A stretch of DNA of 64,000 nucleotides from Myroides marinus (GCF_900109075.1 NZ_FNYS01000019.1:1-64000), one strand, 5' to 3'. Shown: positions 53,432 to 63,256, counted from the first letter of the stretch. Numbers and translations are program-made. Notes: a model not told the origin generated them from the sequence alone.

Positions 53432-54847
53432 TTAATCTATAGTTTCTTTTTTTAGTTGTTGGATTTCTGTACGGCTATTTATCTCTAGTTTGGTATAAAG
53501 ATTACTAACATGATATTTAGTAGTACTGAGTGAAATAAATAACTTTTCTGATATTTGGCTATTACTTAACCCTTGCCATAGACATTCTAAAACCTCTATT
53601 TCTCTTGTGGTAAGATTGTATTTTTCTTTTAGTGAGTTTAATGTATTAGTATGTTTTGTTTTGTATTCTATGTTTTCTTGGGTTAGCTCCTCAGAGTTTT
53701 TCTGATCTAGGATTTGTAGATAGTTTTCTATTTCTAAACGGTATTCCGAGTTTTGGTTTTGTAAATCCCTTACTTTGTATATAATAGCAAAAGTAATAAT
53801 GATTATTTCAGCTGCGCTGATAAGTCTAAATACATTAATGCTAAAATAGCTAAATTGATCAATATTTGTATTTACCTGTAAGGTATAACCTACACCAAAT
53901 ATAACTATAGCGCTAAAAGTAATTAGTAAAAAACGGGCATAGATATTTTTTCTAAACTGTGTAGCTGAAAGTATCAAACAAAATAGTGGAGCAATAAAGC
54001 TAAGTACTATTGTAATACTAAAAACAATATAGCTAGGGTAGAAGGTATATAGTAAAGAGGTTAAAAAACTAAATATAAATAATGAGACAAAAACTATTTT
54101 ATAATGTTGATAGATTGATTTTATATCTAAAAAATGGATAGTAAATAAACAGGCTAGCATTGAAGTTAAAGGCATATTCCAGGCAAGAAGATATTTCATT
54201 TGCCATTGAGCATCTGATATATAGTAAAACATTCCATCCTCATAGAATAAGGAAATAAATATTCCTATCTGTAGTAATGAATAAAATAAAAAGCGCTTGT
54301 CTTTGAATATAAAGTAAAACAATATATTAAAGATAATAGACAAGAATGCTATACCATAGTAAAGCCCTAAAAACAATAGCTGTTTAGCCTCTTGAGCTCC
54401 AAATTGACCTCTCTCAGCAATTAATATCTTTAAATGATCTTCTTGGTTTTGATGAAGATTTAAATAATAAACCAGATTGTCAGTGATAATATAATGTTGA
54501 GCGAAACGTGTTTCTACAAAGTTACCACTACTGTCTAAATTAGGTTGTATTAGATGGAGTTTTTCAAAATTGTAAATATACATATCGTAAGAGTAGATAT
54601 GAGCATTTGGTATTTGAAAAATAATTGGTGAGTGTAACTGATTTGGGTTAAAATGACCTCTAATCCAAGTATTGTTTAAAGAGTCTGTTGCTATATGTAG
54701 ATTGCTATTTTCTAAAGGACGATAAACTAATGATTCAATTTGTTTTTGATTGACCGAAGGTACTTGTGCATGGTTTTTTAACGTTGTTAATAAACAAATG
54801 AATACTATAAGATTTAGTACAAATCCTTGTATGTATTTATAATTCAT
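53432..54847 (-). CDS. 7TMR-DISM membrane-bound LuxR-type regulator
   Basis: 471 residues from the ATG at 54847 (MNYKYIQGFVLNLIVFICLL), which gives a clean signal peptide; the longer frame does not. An extracellular 7TMR-DISMED-like domain (about 40-165), then seven membrane helices (about 170-375, for example LLFLGLYYGIAFLSIIFNIL), a coiled coil (about 385-410) and a LuxR-type helix-turn-helix at the end (LTTREIEVLECLWQGLSNSQ and LSTTKYHVSNLYTKL). It couples an outside signal straight to DNA binding without phosphotransfer. It lies just before the curli operon on the same strand and is the best candidate regulator, in place of CsgD. Confidence 0.83.
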   Translation of the reverse strand: MNYKYIQGFVLNLIVFICLLTTLKNHAQVPSVNQKQIESLVYRPLENSNLHIATDSLNNTWIRGHFNPNQLHSPIIFQIPNAHIYSYDMYIYNFEKLHLIQPNLDSSGNFVETRFAQHYIITDNLVYYLNLHQNQEDHLKILIAERGQFGAQEAKQLLFLGLYYGIAFLSIIFNILFYFIFKDKRFLFYSLLQIGIFISLFYEDGMFYYISDAQWQMKYLLAWNMPLTSMLACLFTIHFLDIKSIYQHYKIVFVSLFIFSFLTSLLYTFYPSYIVFSITIVLSFIAPLFCLILSATQFRKNIYARFLLITFSAIVIFGVGYTLQVNTNIDQFSYFSINVFRLISAAEIIIITFAIIYKVRDLQNQNSEYRLEIENYLQILDQKNSEELTQENIEYKTKHTNTLNSLKEKYNLTTREIEVLECLWQGLSNSQISEKLFISLSTTKYHVSNLYTKLEINSRTEIQQLKKETID

Positions 54848-55345
54848 TAATAAAGTATTAGTTAGGTGTTTAAAAATAAAGAATATTTGATTCAACTATA
54901 CTTATAATATTTAATTTTAAAAGCATAAAATAGTTTTGCTTTTCATTCTTTAGAAATGAAAAATGTTTGTACAAATGTTATTTAAATAACATTTGTTTTA
55001 TTTTTAATAGCTTGATGTTAGTTATTTTGAGTAATATTTTTTATGCCGTTTAATGTCTTTTTTTTAAAAGGTTATCTATTGTTTAAATATTTATCACTTT
55101 TTAGTGAGTAAAAGAGCTTTAGGATCGTTTTTTACCCATTAGAGAAAATCAAAATATAAGCTTTAAATAAATGAAATATATAGCATTGATAATATCCTTT
55201 TATTACCATGTTTCTATGAGAATTCAGTTAAAGGAGAAGATAGTTATGAGACTACTCAAGAAAGACTTAAGAATTAATGTTGGTGTACATAAACCAGGAG
55301 TATATGGTGATAAACCATCGTTTATGTAATAATATAGATATAAAC
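54848..55345. other. Intergenic region with a possible small ORF at 55216-55329
   Basis: About 500 bases. An ATG at 55216 opens a 37-codon plus-strand frame (a second ATG at 55246 follows a gttaaaggagaag stretch), ending TAA at 55329, 16 bases before the strong hairpin at 55346. The peptide is basic (MRLLKKDLRINVGVHKPG) and matches nothing I know. Coding status is uncertain; the rest is AT-rich with nothing evident. Confidence 0.3.
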
Positions 55346-55380
55346 AAAATCGCCTTAGTGACTGTCACTAAGGCGATTTT
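55346..55380 (-). terminator. Bidirectional terminator before the thioesterase gene end
   Basis: A perfect 15-bp stem (aaaatcgccttagtg / cactaaggcgatttt) with a 5-base loop and A/T runs on both sides, 10 bases past the minus-strand stop at 55391. Confidence 0.9.
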
Positions 55381-55390
55381 ATATTTAGAA

Positions 55391-56125
55391 CTACTCAATC
55401 ACACACTGAAAGCTAAGGTTACCTTCTTCTGAACTAATTAAGTAATGGTTATTTTGATTAGTAGATTGTTCAATAGAATACTGCTGATTAAAGCGAAGCT
55501 CTTTATTAAAGTGCATATCTATAATAGAGATACTCTCAGGAGCTGTATTATTAGCTTTTAAGGCATTAATAACCCATTCTAGGTACTTGATATTAGTCAC
55601 GTGATTAACCATGTCTAAATCAGAGTATCTTACGGTATCTGTTACAAGGTGGTTAGTCTCAGGCTTTTTGTCAAATGTGGAAAACTCTCCACTGATACTT
55701 GTTTTACCCTCGTGTTTAGTAAAGTGCTCAGAAGGGATAGCCATCATCTCAGGACGACGTCTTACTGTATTCATAATCACCCACATTGAACTAGCACTTG
55801 CGATAAGTTCTCCTTTACAACGTACCTCAAAGTTACGCACAGAGCGAATACCATCTAGTGTCTCTATCCAAGTAGTGATATCAATGCGTTCTTGCCATTT
55901 AGGCATTCTAGCTATCTCTACTCTAAATTTATAAACTACCCACGATTGGTTAGCTTCTTGTAAATCCCAAAAACTAATACCTCCTAATACAGCATGTGTA
56001 GAAGAAGCCATCTGTATCATCTTACACAAGTCAACAACTTTTAATTGTGCATTGGTATCACAATCAAAATAATCAATGTCAAAACTCTGTGTATAAATAG
56101 ATGTAAAGTCTGGTGATATAGGCAT
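55391..56125 (-). CDS. Acyl-ACP thioesterase (FatA-like, hotdog fold)
   Basis: 244 residues in two hotdog halves. The first half carries FDIDYFDCDTNAQLKVVDLC and the second DTVRYSDLDMVNHVTNIKYL with the Asp, Asn and His pattern of the acyl-ACP thioesterase group. It releases free fatty acids from acyl carrier protein and sets chain length. At the 3' end of a nine-gene minus-strand block. Confidence 0.82.
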   Translation of the reverse strand: MPISPDFTSIYTQSFDIDYFDCDTNAQLKVVDLCKMIQMASSTHAVLGGISFWDLQEANQSWVVYKFRVEIARMPKWQERIDITTWIETLDGIRSVRNFEVRCKGELIASASSMWVIMNTVRRRPEMMAIPSEHFTKHEGKTSISGEFSTFDKKPETNHLVTDTVRYSDLDMVNHVTNIKYLEWVINALKANNTAPESISIIDMHFNKELRFNQQYSIEQSTNQNNHYLISSEEGNLSFQCVIE

Positions 56126-56246
56126 GGCTTTGTTTTTTGTGGTTTGTTATTCTATTGTTCTGTCTTTTTGTGATTTCGTTATTTTGTCTTTCTGTAAGAA
56201 AATTAAGTTTCATAAATACAAAAAACAAAAAAACGAAACAACATCA

Positions 56247-57164
56247 TTACCCCATCTTCTCTTCAATGGCCAACATAATCTCTTCTGAAGCGGTCATATA
56301 ATCAAACCACATTACATCTGGAGTACGTTTAAACCAAGTAATTTGGCGTTTAGCAAAACGACGTGTATTCTTTTTAATCTCTTCTAAAGCAAACTCTAGT
56401 GTGAACTCTTTGTCAAAATACGAAAACAATTCACGGTAGCCAACTGTTTGTAATGCATTATTGGCACGGTGAGGATATAATGCTTCAGCTTCTTTTAAAA
56501 GACCATTATCCATCATAATATCCACGCGTTTATTGATGCGTTCATACATCTTCTCTCTATCAGCCTCTAGGCCAATAACGATAGGAGTGAAGTTGCGTAT
56601 ATGTTTTTTGATATTTAAGAAACTAGAATAAGGCTTACCTGTACCAATACAAATTTCTAGAGCTCTAGTAACTCTTTGAGGGTTATCTATAGCTACTTTT
56701 TCATAGTGTATTGGGTCTAGTTCCTTCAGCATATTCTGCAAGTAAGGAAGACCTTTTTCTTCTAAGTCTTTATTTAATCCTTCTCTGATACTAGGATCTA
56801 CATCAGGGAAATCATCAAGTCCATTTAGTATAGCATTGACAAACAAACCAGATCCACCTACCATTACTTGGACAGGGTTCTCTTTAAAGAGCTGATCTAG
56901 TTTAGTTAGAGCATCTCTTTCGAAATCTCCTACAGAGTAAGAGTCGTGAATGCTGATATTCTGAATAAAGTGATGTGGAGCTGCATCTAGTTCTTCTTTA
57001 GAAGGTACAGCAGTTCCAATAGCCATTTCTTTGTAGAATTGGCGGCTATCACATGATATAATATGGGTATTAAAGTGTTGTGCTATTTTGATTCCTAATG
57101 CAGTCTTACCGATAGCAGTAGGACCAACCACAACAATAAGATAATTGTTATTTTTCGTAGACAT
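56247..57164 (-). CDS. miaA: tRNA dimethylallyltransferase
   Basis: 305 residues, close to the family's usual length. P-loop VVGPTAIGKTALG, the DSRQFYKEM segment and the QVMVGGSGLF motif are all present, as is TVGYRELFSYF. MiaA adds a dimethylallyl group to A37 of tRNAs that read UNN codons, for translation accuracy. The start overlaps the end of the channel gene by 17 bases. Confidence 0.94.
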   Translation of the reverse strand: MSTKNNNYLIVVVGPTAIGKTALGIKIAQHFNTHIISCDSRQFYKEMAIGTAVPSKEELDAAPHHFIQNISIHDSYSVGDFERDALTKLDQLFKENPVQVMVGGSGLFVNAILNGLDDFPDVDPSIREGLNKDLEEKGLPYLQNMLKELDPIHYEKVAIDNPQRVTRALEICIGTGKPYSSFLNIKKHIRNFTPIVIGLEADREKMYERINKRVDIMMDNGLLKEAEALYPHRANNALQTVGYRELFSYFDKEFTLEFALEEIKKNTRRFAKRQITWFKRTPDVMWFDYMTASEEIMLAIEEKMG

Positions 57165-58002
57165 CTCCTAATTTTTGACCGCAGTTATAGCAGTAGTTTG
57201 CATCGTCATCATAGATTGTAGTAGTACAAGTAGAACAGTTTCTTCTTCTCTTTGCATCAAGGCGATTTCCTCGTTTGATATTAGAGAATTCTGCTGTCAC
57301 AATACCAGTAGGAACGGCGATAATACCGTACCCCATAATCATGATAAAAGATGCTATCATTTGACCTAGCGTAGTTTGTGGAGCAATATCTCCATAACCT
57401 ACAGTAGTAAGTGTTACGATACACCAATAGATACTTCTAGGGATACTCGTAAAGCCACTTTCTTTGCTTTCAATTACATACATCAACGCACCTAATAAAA
57501 TAGAAACAACCACGACAAAGTAAACAAATACAATAATCTTAGTTCTACTAGATTTCAATGCTAGTTTTAAGTGTGATTGTTGTCCTAAGTAAGGTACCAA
57601 ATTAAGGATACCAAATAGACGCAATAGACGAAGTGCTCTCACTACAGTAAGAACTCTAGAGCCTGGAATAAAGAACGATAAGTACATCGGTAGGATAGAG
57701 ATTAAATCCACTAAACCATAAAAACTAAAGATATACTTTAAGGGTTTTTTATTACATAATATTCTTAGGATATATTCTATTGAGAAGAATACAGTGATAA
57801 TCCACTCACAAATTACTAATCCTTTGTGGTGTTTCATATCATAACTCTCTATTGACTCAAGCATAACTAATAGCACACTCAAAATGATAACTGCTAATAG
57901 CGCTAAGTCAAATAGTTTACCAGCAAAAGTATTTGAACCATAGATAATGATATAAATCTTCTGCTTTAATATATCCCATTTATTTTTTAATCTGCGTCTC
58001 AC
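57148..58002 (-). CDS. Voltage-gated-type potassium channel with C-terminal zinc ribbon
   Basis: 284 residues. Six membrane segments: S1-S4 voltage-sensor-like, with the S4 arginines in TVVRALRLLRLF, then S5, the pore loop with selectivity filter TLTTVGYGD and S6 (IMIMGYGIIAVPTGIVTAEF). The TVGYGD filter marks K+ selectivity. The last 35 residues carry four Cys in two pairs (CSTC and CYNC), a zinc-ribbon that is unusual for Kv-type channels. Tightly linked with miaA. Confidence 0.88.
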   Translation of the reverse strand: MRRRLKNKWDILKQKIYIIIYGSNTFAGKLFDLALLAVIILSVLLVMLESIESYDMKHHKGLVICEWIITVFFSIEYILRILCNKKPLKYIFSFYGLVDLISILPMYLSFFIPGSRVLTVVRALRLLRLFGILNLVPYLGQQSHLKLALKSSRTKIIVFVYFVVVVSILLGALMYVIESKESGFTSIPRSIYWCIVTLTTVGYGDIAPQTTLGQMIASFIMIMGYGIIAVPTGIVTAEFSNIKRGNRLDAKRRRNCSTCTTTIYDDDANYCYNCGQKLGDVYEK

Positions 58003-58014
58003 AAAAACTGTTTT

Positions 58015-59364
58015 TTAGTAGTGAATTAATTTGTAACCGGTCTTTTTATTTAGATAATTAAGAATGATATTTCTATTGTTTCTATTAAATAAAATTGGCG
58101 TTAAATTGGCTGCTATTCGTTCTGGGGCGTTGATTTGGTGGTTTAAGTTATAGAAGCAATATCCGTTGAGTTTTCCTTTCTCTAAGGCTACAGCACTTTT
58201 TTCGTCTACTTTACGTCCTTTATCTAGGATAAGGACTTGATCCTTGTCAATGTCAAAAGGAACTAGTAATTCAAGTAATTTAGCGTTGAATTCTTCTCTA
58301 GTTTGTGTAAAGTTAGCAAAGAAATTATCTGCTGTAATCTTCGTTGATTTTTTCTCATAGATAAAGTCCACATAAGGTAATTCACTTTGTCCGTGAAAAA
58401 TCTTATGCAAGAACTTTTTAGCTTCATTAGGGGAAGTAAAAGCCATAATGTTTCTCTTTCTACCATCTGTCTTTTCAACAGATAAGTATAGATACCCTTC
58501 TATATTTGTTTTGATATAGATAGAGTAGGGGAACACACTTTTTTTACTAACCTTATTGTATTTTGGTTTATTGGTATGAATTTCCTCAGCTTCTTTTAGT
58601 AAAGCGATTAGTTCAGTACCTGTTTTTTCAAAAGTAACGGTGTAGGTCTCTTGCTGTATTTTCTTGAATATTGGAGAGTTACTCGTAAAGTGTTGCATTA
58701 CTTTCTTCTTGATATTCTTACTCTTACCGATAAAGATGATTTGTCCCTCTTGGTTGTGGATATAATATATTCCCACAGTAGAAGGTAGAGTATCTGCAAT
58801 ATCTAAGAACTTAGGACTAATGCCTGTCTTAATATCAGACTTAATCATCGAGGTAAGAATCGTTTTTTCCTTGTCTTTAGATAATAGGAGTTCAAATAGC
58901 TTCTCTGTAGCCATAGCATCACCACTAGCACGGTGTCTATCAGCAATAGGAATACCTAGTGAACGTACTAATTTACCTAAACTATATGAAGGCATATCAG
59001 GTAGTAACTTCTGAGATAATTCTACAGTACACAGTGTATTGCGACTATATTCGTAGCCTAAACGTCTAAATTCATTTCGAAGTACGCGATAGTCAAACTC
59101 AGCATTATGAGCAACTATTACACAATTATCTGTTATTTCTATGATGCGTTTAGCTATTTCGTAGAACTTAGGAGCTAGCCGTAGCATAGCATTATTGATC
59201 CCCGTTAGTTTTACGACGAAAGGTTGAATCTCCATTTCTGGATTAACTAAACTAATAAACTGATCCACGACTTGATTTCCATCAAATCGATATATAGCAA
59301 TTTCTGTGATTCCTTCTTCATTAAACTGCCCACCAGTGGTCTCTATATCTAAAACTGCGTACAA
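58015..59364 (-). CDS. DnaQ-like 3'-5' exonuclease fused to a GIY-YIG domain
   Basis: 449 residues. DEDDh exonuclease motifs: DIETTG (residues 6-11), HNAEFD and HRASGDA. GIY-YIG domain (about 200-285): VGIYYIHNQEGQIIFIGKSK and NIKKKVMQHF. The last 160 residues have no clear family. The fusion is known in Bacteroidota and Actinobacteria as a polymerase-epsilon-like or UvrC-like protein; a role in DNA repair is likely but untested here. Confidence 0.87.
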   Translation of the reverse strand: MYAVLDIETTGGQFNEEGITEIAIYRFDGNQVVDQFISLVNPEMEIQPFVVKLTGINNAMLRLAPKFYEIAKRIIEITDNCVIVAHNAEFDYRVLRNEFRRLGYEYSRNTLCTVELSQKLLPDMPSYSLGKLVRSLGIPIADRHRASGDAMATEKLFELLLSKDKEKTILTSMIKSDIKTGISPKFLDIADTLPSTVGIYYIHNQEGQIIFIGKSKNIKKKVMQHFTSNSPIFKKIQQETYTVTFEKTGTELIALLKEAEEIHTNKPKYNKVSKKSVFPYSIYIKTNIEGYLYLSVEKTDGRKRNIMAFTSPNEAKKFLHKIFHGQSELPYVDFIYEKKSTKITADNFFANFTQTREEFNAKLLELLVPFDIDKDQVLILDKGRKVDEKSAVALEKGKLNGYCFYNLNHQINAPERIAANLTPILFNRNNRNIILNYLNKKTGYKLIHY

Positions 59365-59381
59365 CTTCTACTTTAAATTAA

Positions 59382-60053
59382 TTAATAATTACGGTTTCCG
59401 AAGATATTACTTCCTATTCTTACCATAGTACTTCCACACTCTATTGCTAATGAGTAGTCATTACTCATTCCCATAGACACAGTGTTTAAGTCTAGGTTAT
59501 CTTGTATTCCGAACTGTTTTTTACACATTGCAAAGATATCATTTAGTTGTGTAAATTCTTTCTTTACCTGTAATTGGTTATCAGTAAAAGTAGCCATTCC
59601 CATAAGGCCAACTACTTTAATGTTTTTAAGGGCTTTAAACTCCTCACTAGCTAGAATTTCCATTAATTCAGTCTGGTCAAGTCCAAATTTAGTTTCTTCT
59701 TCAGCGATAAACATCTGTAATAAACATGAGATAACACGATTATTTCGCTTCGCTTGTTTGTCAATTTCCTCTAGTAGTCTAAAGCTATCCACCCCATGAA
59801 TAAGTGATACATAAGGAGCCATATACTTCACTTTATTGCGTTGTACGTGACCGATCATATGCCATTCTATATCCTTAGGTAGCGCCTCATATTTATCCGT
59901 CATTTCTTGAATCTTATTCTCACCGAATATTCTTTGCCCAGCTTCATAGGCTTCTACGATGTCCTCATTTGGTTTGGTTTTAGAAACCGCTACAAGTGTA
60001 ACATGTGTAGGTAGTGTATTCTTTATGTGTTTTAAATTCTCTGTAATAGACAT
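59382..60053 (-). CDS. PLP homeostasis protein, YggS/PROSC family
   Basis: 223 residues. The PLP-binding Lys lies in LVAVSKTKPNEDI, with RIFGENKIQE and EWHMIGHVQRNKVK next, and VGLMGMATFTDN, SMGMSNDYSLAIECGSTMVR near the end: all YggS hallmarks. It stores and hands over pyridoxal phosphate. It lies in the housekeeping block without overlap. Confidence 0.92.
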   Translation of the reverse strand: MSITENLKHIKNTLPTHVTLVAVSKTKPNEDIVEAYEAGQRIFGENKIQEMTDKYEALPKDIEWHMIGHVQRNKVKYMAPYVSLIHGVDSFRLLEEIDKQAKRNNRVISCLLQMFIAEEETKFGLDQTELMEILASEEFKALKNIKVVGLMGMATFTDNQLQVKKEFTQLNDIFAMCKKQFGIQDNLDLNTVSMGMSNDYSLAIECGSTMVRIGSNIFGNRNY

Positions 60054-60066
60054 AATTTTCTAGTTT

Positions 60067-61287
60067 TTAAATTTCATATATAAAGAGGCCATTCATAAAT
60101 TTAGGCTCTATATAAGTGCTTTTTGGTGGCATGATAAGGTCGTTATCTGCTACTTTTTTTATCTCACTTACATTGGTAGGATAAAGCATAAATCCTACTT
60201 CGTACTCTCCATCATCTACTAGTTCCTTAATTGTAACGATAGACTCATTACCTGGAACATAATCTATACGCGCATCATTTCTTAAATCATCTAATCCAAG
60301 GATAGGATGTAAGACCTCGTCGTATAGTATTTGAGCATCTAATTGCTGTAAGATACTATCACTTTGTTTTTTATCCTTTAAAGTTAAAGCATAAAAATCA
60401 CCATCTAAGTACATTCCGAATTCCATTTTTTTAGAAGGTTTCCAGAGCTGTTGTTCTTTGTTTACTACTTCAAATTTTTGACGTAATAAACCTAAGAACT
60501 CCTCTTTAGTATGGTTGTTTAAATCGTGAATAATACGATTAAATTCATAAATCTTAATATTACTCTCTGCTATAAGATAAGTCATAACAGAATTGTGAGG
60601 ACGTAGTGTGCCATCATCAGCATGTTCAGTCTGCAATAGTTCTGCAGAGGCAAAGCGGTGATGTCCATCCGCAATATACAATTCTTGTATATCTGTAAAT
60701 TGGTTTGTTAACCATTCTACATCTGTTTCTTGATCTATTCTCCAGATTGTGTGTCTCTCTTTTGTAACTGTACTAAAATCATAAAGAGGTTTTTCATCTT
60801 TTTTGATCTTTATCCACTGTTCTATATCTTCTTGATCAGGATACATCATAAGTACAGGTTCAGTATTAAACTTACTGTGGTATAAGTATTCCTTAAAGAG
60901 TCTTACCCGGTATTCTAGTGTGTCTTCATGTCTTTTAATTACATTACTCTGATAGTCCTCTATAGAAGTACCCGCTACTATACCTGTAAAACTCCAGGTT
61001 TTAGTACTTATTTGATATAAGTAGTATGTAGGTTTTTCTTCTTTAATTAAAATACCTTCTTTTTTAAAGTCATTTAATTTAGCAGCTACCATCTTAAAAC
61101 GCTTGTCATAGGTTACCTTAGATTGGTTGACATATGCAGGGTTCAATACGTGTATAAAAGAAAATGGATTGTAGTCTAATAGATAAGCAATCTCAACAGC
61201 ATTGTAATCTTCGAATGATCTACAGCTGACTAAGCTCACTTTATCTCGGGTAGGGCGTAAGCCTTTAAATGGAATAATTTTAGCCAT
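60067..61287 (-). CDS. DUF1015-family protein
   Basis: 406 residues. The family marks IADGHHRFASAELL, an early FKGLRPTRDKVSLVSC and a late VGFMLYPTNVSEIKKVAD-type block are present. Members show weak likeness to HipA-like or SerK-type folds; D-3-phosphoglycerate-linked serine kinase activity is known for archaeal relatives, and the function here is not established. Likely co-transcribed with the YggS gene 13 bases downstream. Confidence 0.87.
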   Translation of the reverse strand: MAKIIPFKGLRPTRDKVSLVSCRSFEDYNAVEIAYLLDYNPFSFIHVLNPAYVNQSKVTYDKRFKMVAAKLNDFKKEGILIKEEKPTYYLYQISTKTWSFTGIVAGTSIEDYQSNVIKRHEDTLEYRVRLFKEYLYHSKFNTEPVLMMYPDQEDIEQWIKIKKDEKPLYDFSTVTKERHTIWRIDQETDVEWLTNQFTDIQELYIADGHHRFASAELLQTEHADDGTLRPHNSVMTYLIAESNIKIYEFNRIIHDLNNHTKEEFLGLLRQKFEVVNKEQQLWKPSKKMEFGMYLDGDFYALTLKDKKQSDSILQQLDAQILYDEVLHPILGLDDLRNDARIDYVPGNESIVTIKELVDDGEYEVGFMLYPTNVSEIKKVADNDLIMPPKSTYIEPKFMNGLFIYEI

Positions 61288-61313
61288 TAGATTATGGTTT
61301 CAAAAATATCAAA

Positions 61314-61340
61314 GACAACCAAAATTGTGTTTTGGTTGCC
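61314..61340 (-). terminator. Terminator after the hydroxyacyl-CoA dehydrogenase gene
   Basis: caaccaaaa / ttttggttg stem with a 5-base loop, 31 bases past the stop at 61371; a modest T-run on the minus strand. Confidence 0.65.
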
Positions 61341-61370
61341 TTTTATAATTTACTAGTTTCTAAATCAGGA

Positions 61371-62258
61371 TTAAGCAAACATCTTTGCTACTTTCTCCGC
61401 TTTTTTGCTTTCGCTATAATCGTAGAATCCTTCTGCAGATTTAACTCCTAATTTACCAGCCATTACCATATTTACTAATAGTGGACATGGAGCATATTTA
61501 GGATTTTTAAATCCGTCATACATTACATTTAGGATAGATAGACATACGTCTAATCCAATAAAATCAGCTAATTGTAATGGTCCCATTGGATGAGCCATAC
61601 CAAGCTTCATTACTGTATCGATTTCCTCAACACCAGCTACACCGTTGTAAAGAGTTTCGATAGCCTCGTTAATCATAGGCATTAAGATACGGTTAGCCAC
61701 AAATCCAGGGTAATCATTTACCTCTGTAGGAACTTTATCTAATGCTTTACTCATATCCATAATCGCTTTAGTAACCTGGTCAGAAGTGTTATATCCTCTG
61801 ATGATTTCTACTAATTTCATGATAGGCACTGGGTTCATAAAGTGCATACCGATAACGCGTTCTGGATTTTTAACAACAGAAGCTATTTTCGTGATAGAAA
61901 TTGAAGAAGTATTAGATGCTAAGATTACATCCTCACCACATACTTCACTAAGTTGTCTGAATATATTTAGTTTTAATTCTACGTTTTCTGTAGCAGCTTC
62001 CACTACTAAGTCTGCATTAGCTACACCATCTTTGATGTCTGTGTAAGTAATGATATTCTCAATAGTTGCTTTCTTGTCAGCCTCAGTGATACTTCCTTTA
62101 GCAAGCATACGATCTAAGTTTTTAACAATCGTAGTCATTCCTCTTTCGATAGCAGCCTCTGATATATCAATTAAAAGAACTGTGAAACCTTTTTGAGCAA
62201 AAGTATGTGCAATACCATTCCCCATTGTTCCAGCTCCGATAACAGCAATTTTTTTCAT
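61371..62258 (-). CDS. 3-hydroxybutyryl-CoA / 3-hydroxyacyl-CoA dehydrogenase
   Basis: 295 residues. NAD-binding GAGTMGNGIAHTFAQKGF (residues 7-24), then LASNTSSISIT with catalytic-region Ser/Asn, and the HFMNPVPIMKLVEIIRG signature with the catalytic His. The C-terminal helical domain closes with GHPMGPLQLADFIGLDV-type sequence (read here as AHPMGPLQLADF). It oxidises (S)-3-hydroxyacyl-CoA in fatty-acid or butyryl-CoA metabolism. Confidence 0.92.
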   Translation of the reverse strand: MKKIAVIGAGTMGNGIAHTFAQKGFTVLLIDISEAAIERGMTTIVKNLDRMLAKGSITEADKKATIENIITYTDIKDGVANADLVVEAATENVELKLNIFRQLSEVCGEDVILASNTSSISITKIASVVKNPERVIGMHFMNPVPIMKLVEIIRGYNTSDQVTKAIMDMSKALDKVPTEVNDYPGFVANRILMPMINEAIETLYNGVAGVEEIDTVMKLGMAHPMGPLQLADFIGLDVCLSILNVMYDGFKNPKYAPCPLLVNMVMAGKLGVKSAEGFYDYSESKKAEKVAKMFA

Positions 62259-62290
62259 AATGGTTGTTTTATAAATGTTGTTGTATAATA

Positions 62291-63256
62291 TTATTTGTCA
62301 AATGCCTCAATGATTTGGTAAGCTAAGCGAAGCGCTTTTGTACCATCATCAAGAGTCACGATAGGTGTAGTTTTATTTACAATCGCATCGTGGAAAGTTT
62401 CTAACTCGTCTAATATAGCATTATTCGCTAAAACTTCAGGATTGTCATAGTAAATTTGTTTTTTAACTCCCTCTGCATTTTGCAGGATTAAGTCAAAGTC
62501 ACCAGGAGTTTCTGGAGCTTCTTTCATTTTTACTACTTCACATGTTTTCTCTAGGTAATCTACAGAGATATAAGCATCGCGTTGGAAGAAGCGCGATTTA
62601 CGCATATTCTTCATCGAAATACGGCTAGCTGTAATATTAGCTACACATCCATTCTCGAATTCCACACGAGCATTCGCGATATCTGGAGACTCACTAAGTA
62701 CAGCTACACCGCTAGCACTAACGTGTTTTACAGGTGATTTAACCACACTTAAGATAGCATCTAGATCGTGGATCATAAGGTCTAACACCACAGGTACGTC
62801 AGTTCCTCTAGGATTAAACTCTGCTAAACGGTGAGTTTCGATAAACATTGGGTTTTCTATTTTTGGACGTACCGCAATAAAGGCTGGGTTAAAGCGCTCT
62901 ACGTGTCCTACTTGTCCTAATACATTGTGTTTCTCAGCTAGAGCAATGATTGTCTCAGCCTCTTCAATAGTAGTAGTGATAGGTTTTTCTAAGAATACGT
63001 GCTTACCAGATTCGATAGCTAGTTTAGCACAGTCAAAGTGAGAAAGGGTAGGAGTAACAATATCTACTACATCTACTGCCTGAATTAATTCCTCTATAGT
63101 GTCAAATTTTCTATAGCCAAATTCTGCTGCAACTTTATCAGCATTCTCTTTAAAAGGATCATAAAATCCTACTAGTTCATATTTTTCAGATTGGTTAAGT
63201 AGACGTAGGTGAATTTTACCTAGGTGGCCTGCTCCCAATACTCCAACTTTAAGCAT
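62291..63256 (-). CDS. Gfo/Idh/MocA-family oxidoreductase
   Basis: 321 residues from the ATG at 63256 (MLKVGVLGAGHLGKIHLRLL), chosen because it puts the Rossmann motif GVLGAGHLGKIH at the very N-terminus as in the family. The conserved EKP lies in HVFLEKPITTT and an alpha/beta second domain follows. The DLMIHDLDAILSVVK segment holds the usual catalytic-region His and Asp. NAD(P)-dependent sugar or small-molecule dehydrogenase; substrate unknown. Confidence 0.88.
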   Translation of the reverse strand: MLKVGVLGAGHLGKIHLRLLNQSEKYELVGFYDPFKENADKVAAEFGYRKFDTIEELIQAVDVVDIVTPTLSHFDCAKLAIESGKHVFLEKPITTTIEEAETIIALAEKHNVLGQVGHVERFNPAFIAVRPKIENPMFIETHRLAEFNPRGTDVPVVLDLMIHDLDAILSVVKSPVKHVSASGVAVLSESPDIANARVEFENGCVANITASRISMKNMRKSRFFQRDAYISVDYLEKTCEVVKMKEAPETPGDFDLILQNAEGVKKQIYYDNPEVLANNAILDELETFHDAIVNKTTPIVTLDDGTKALRLAYQIIEAFDK

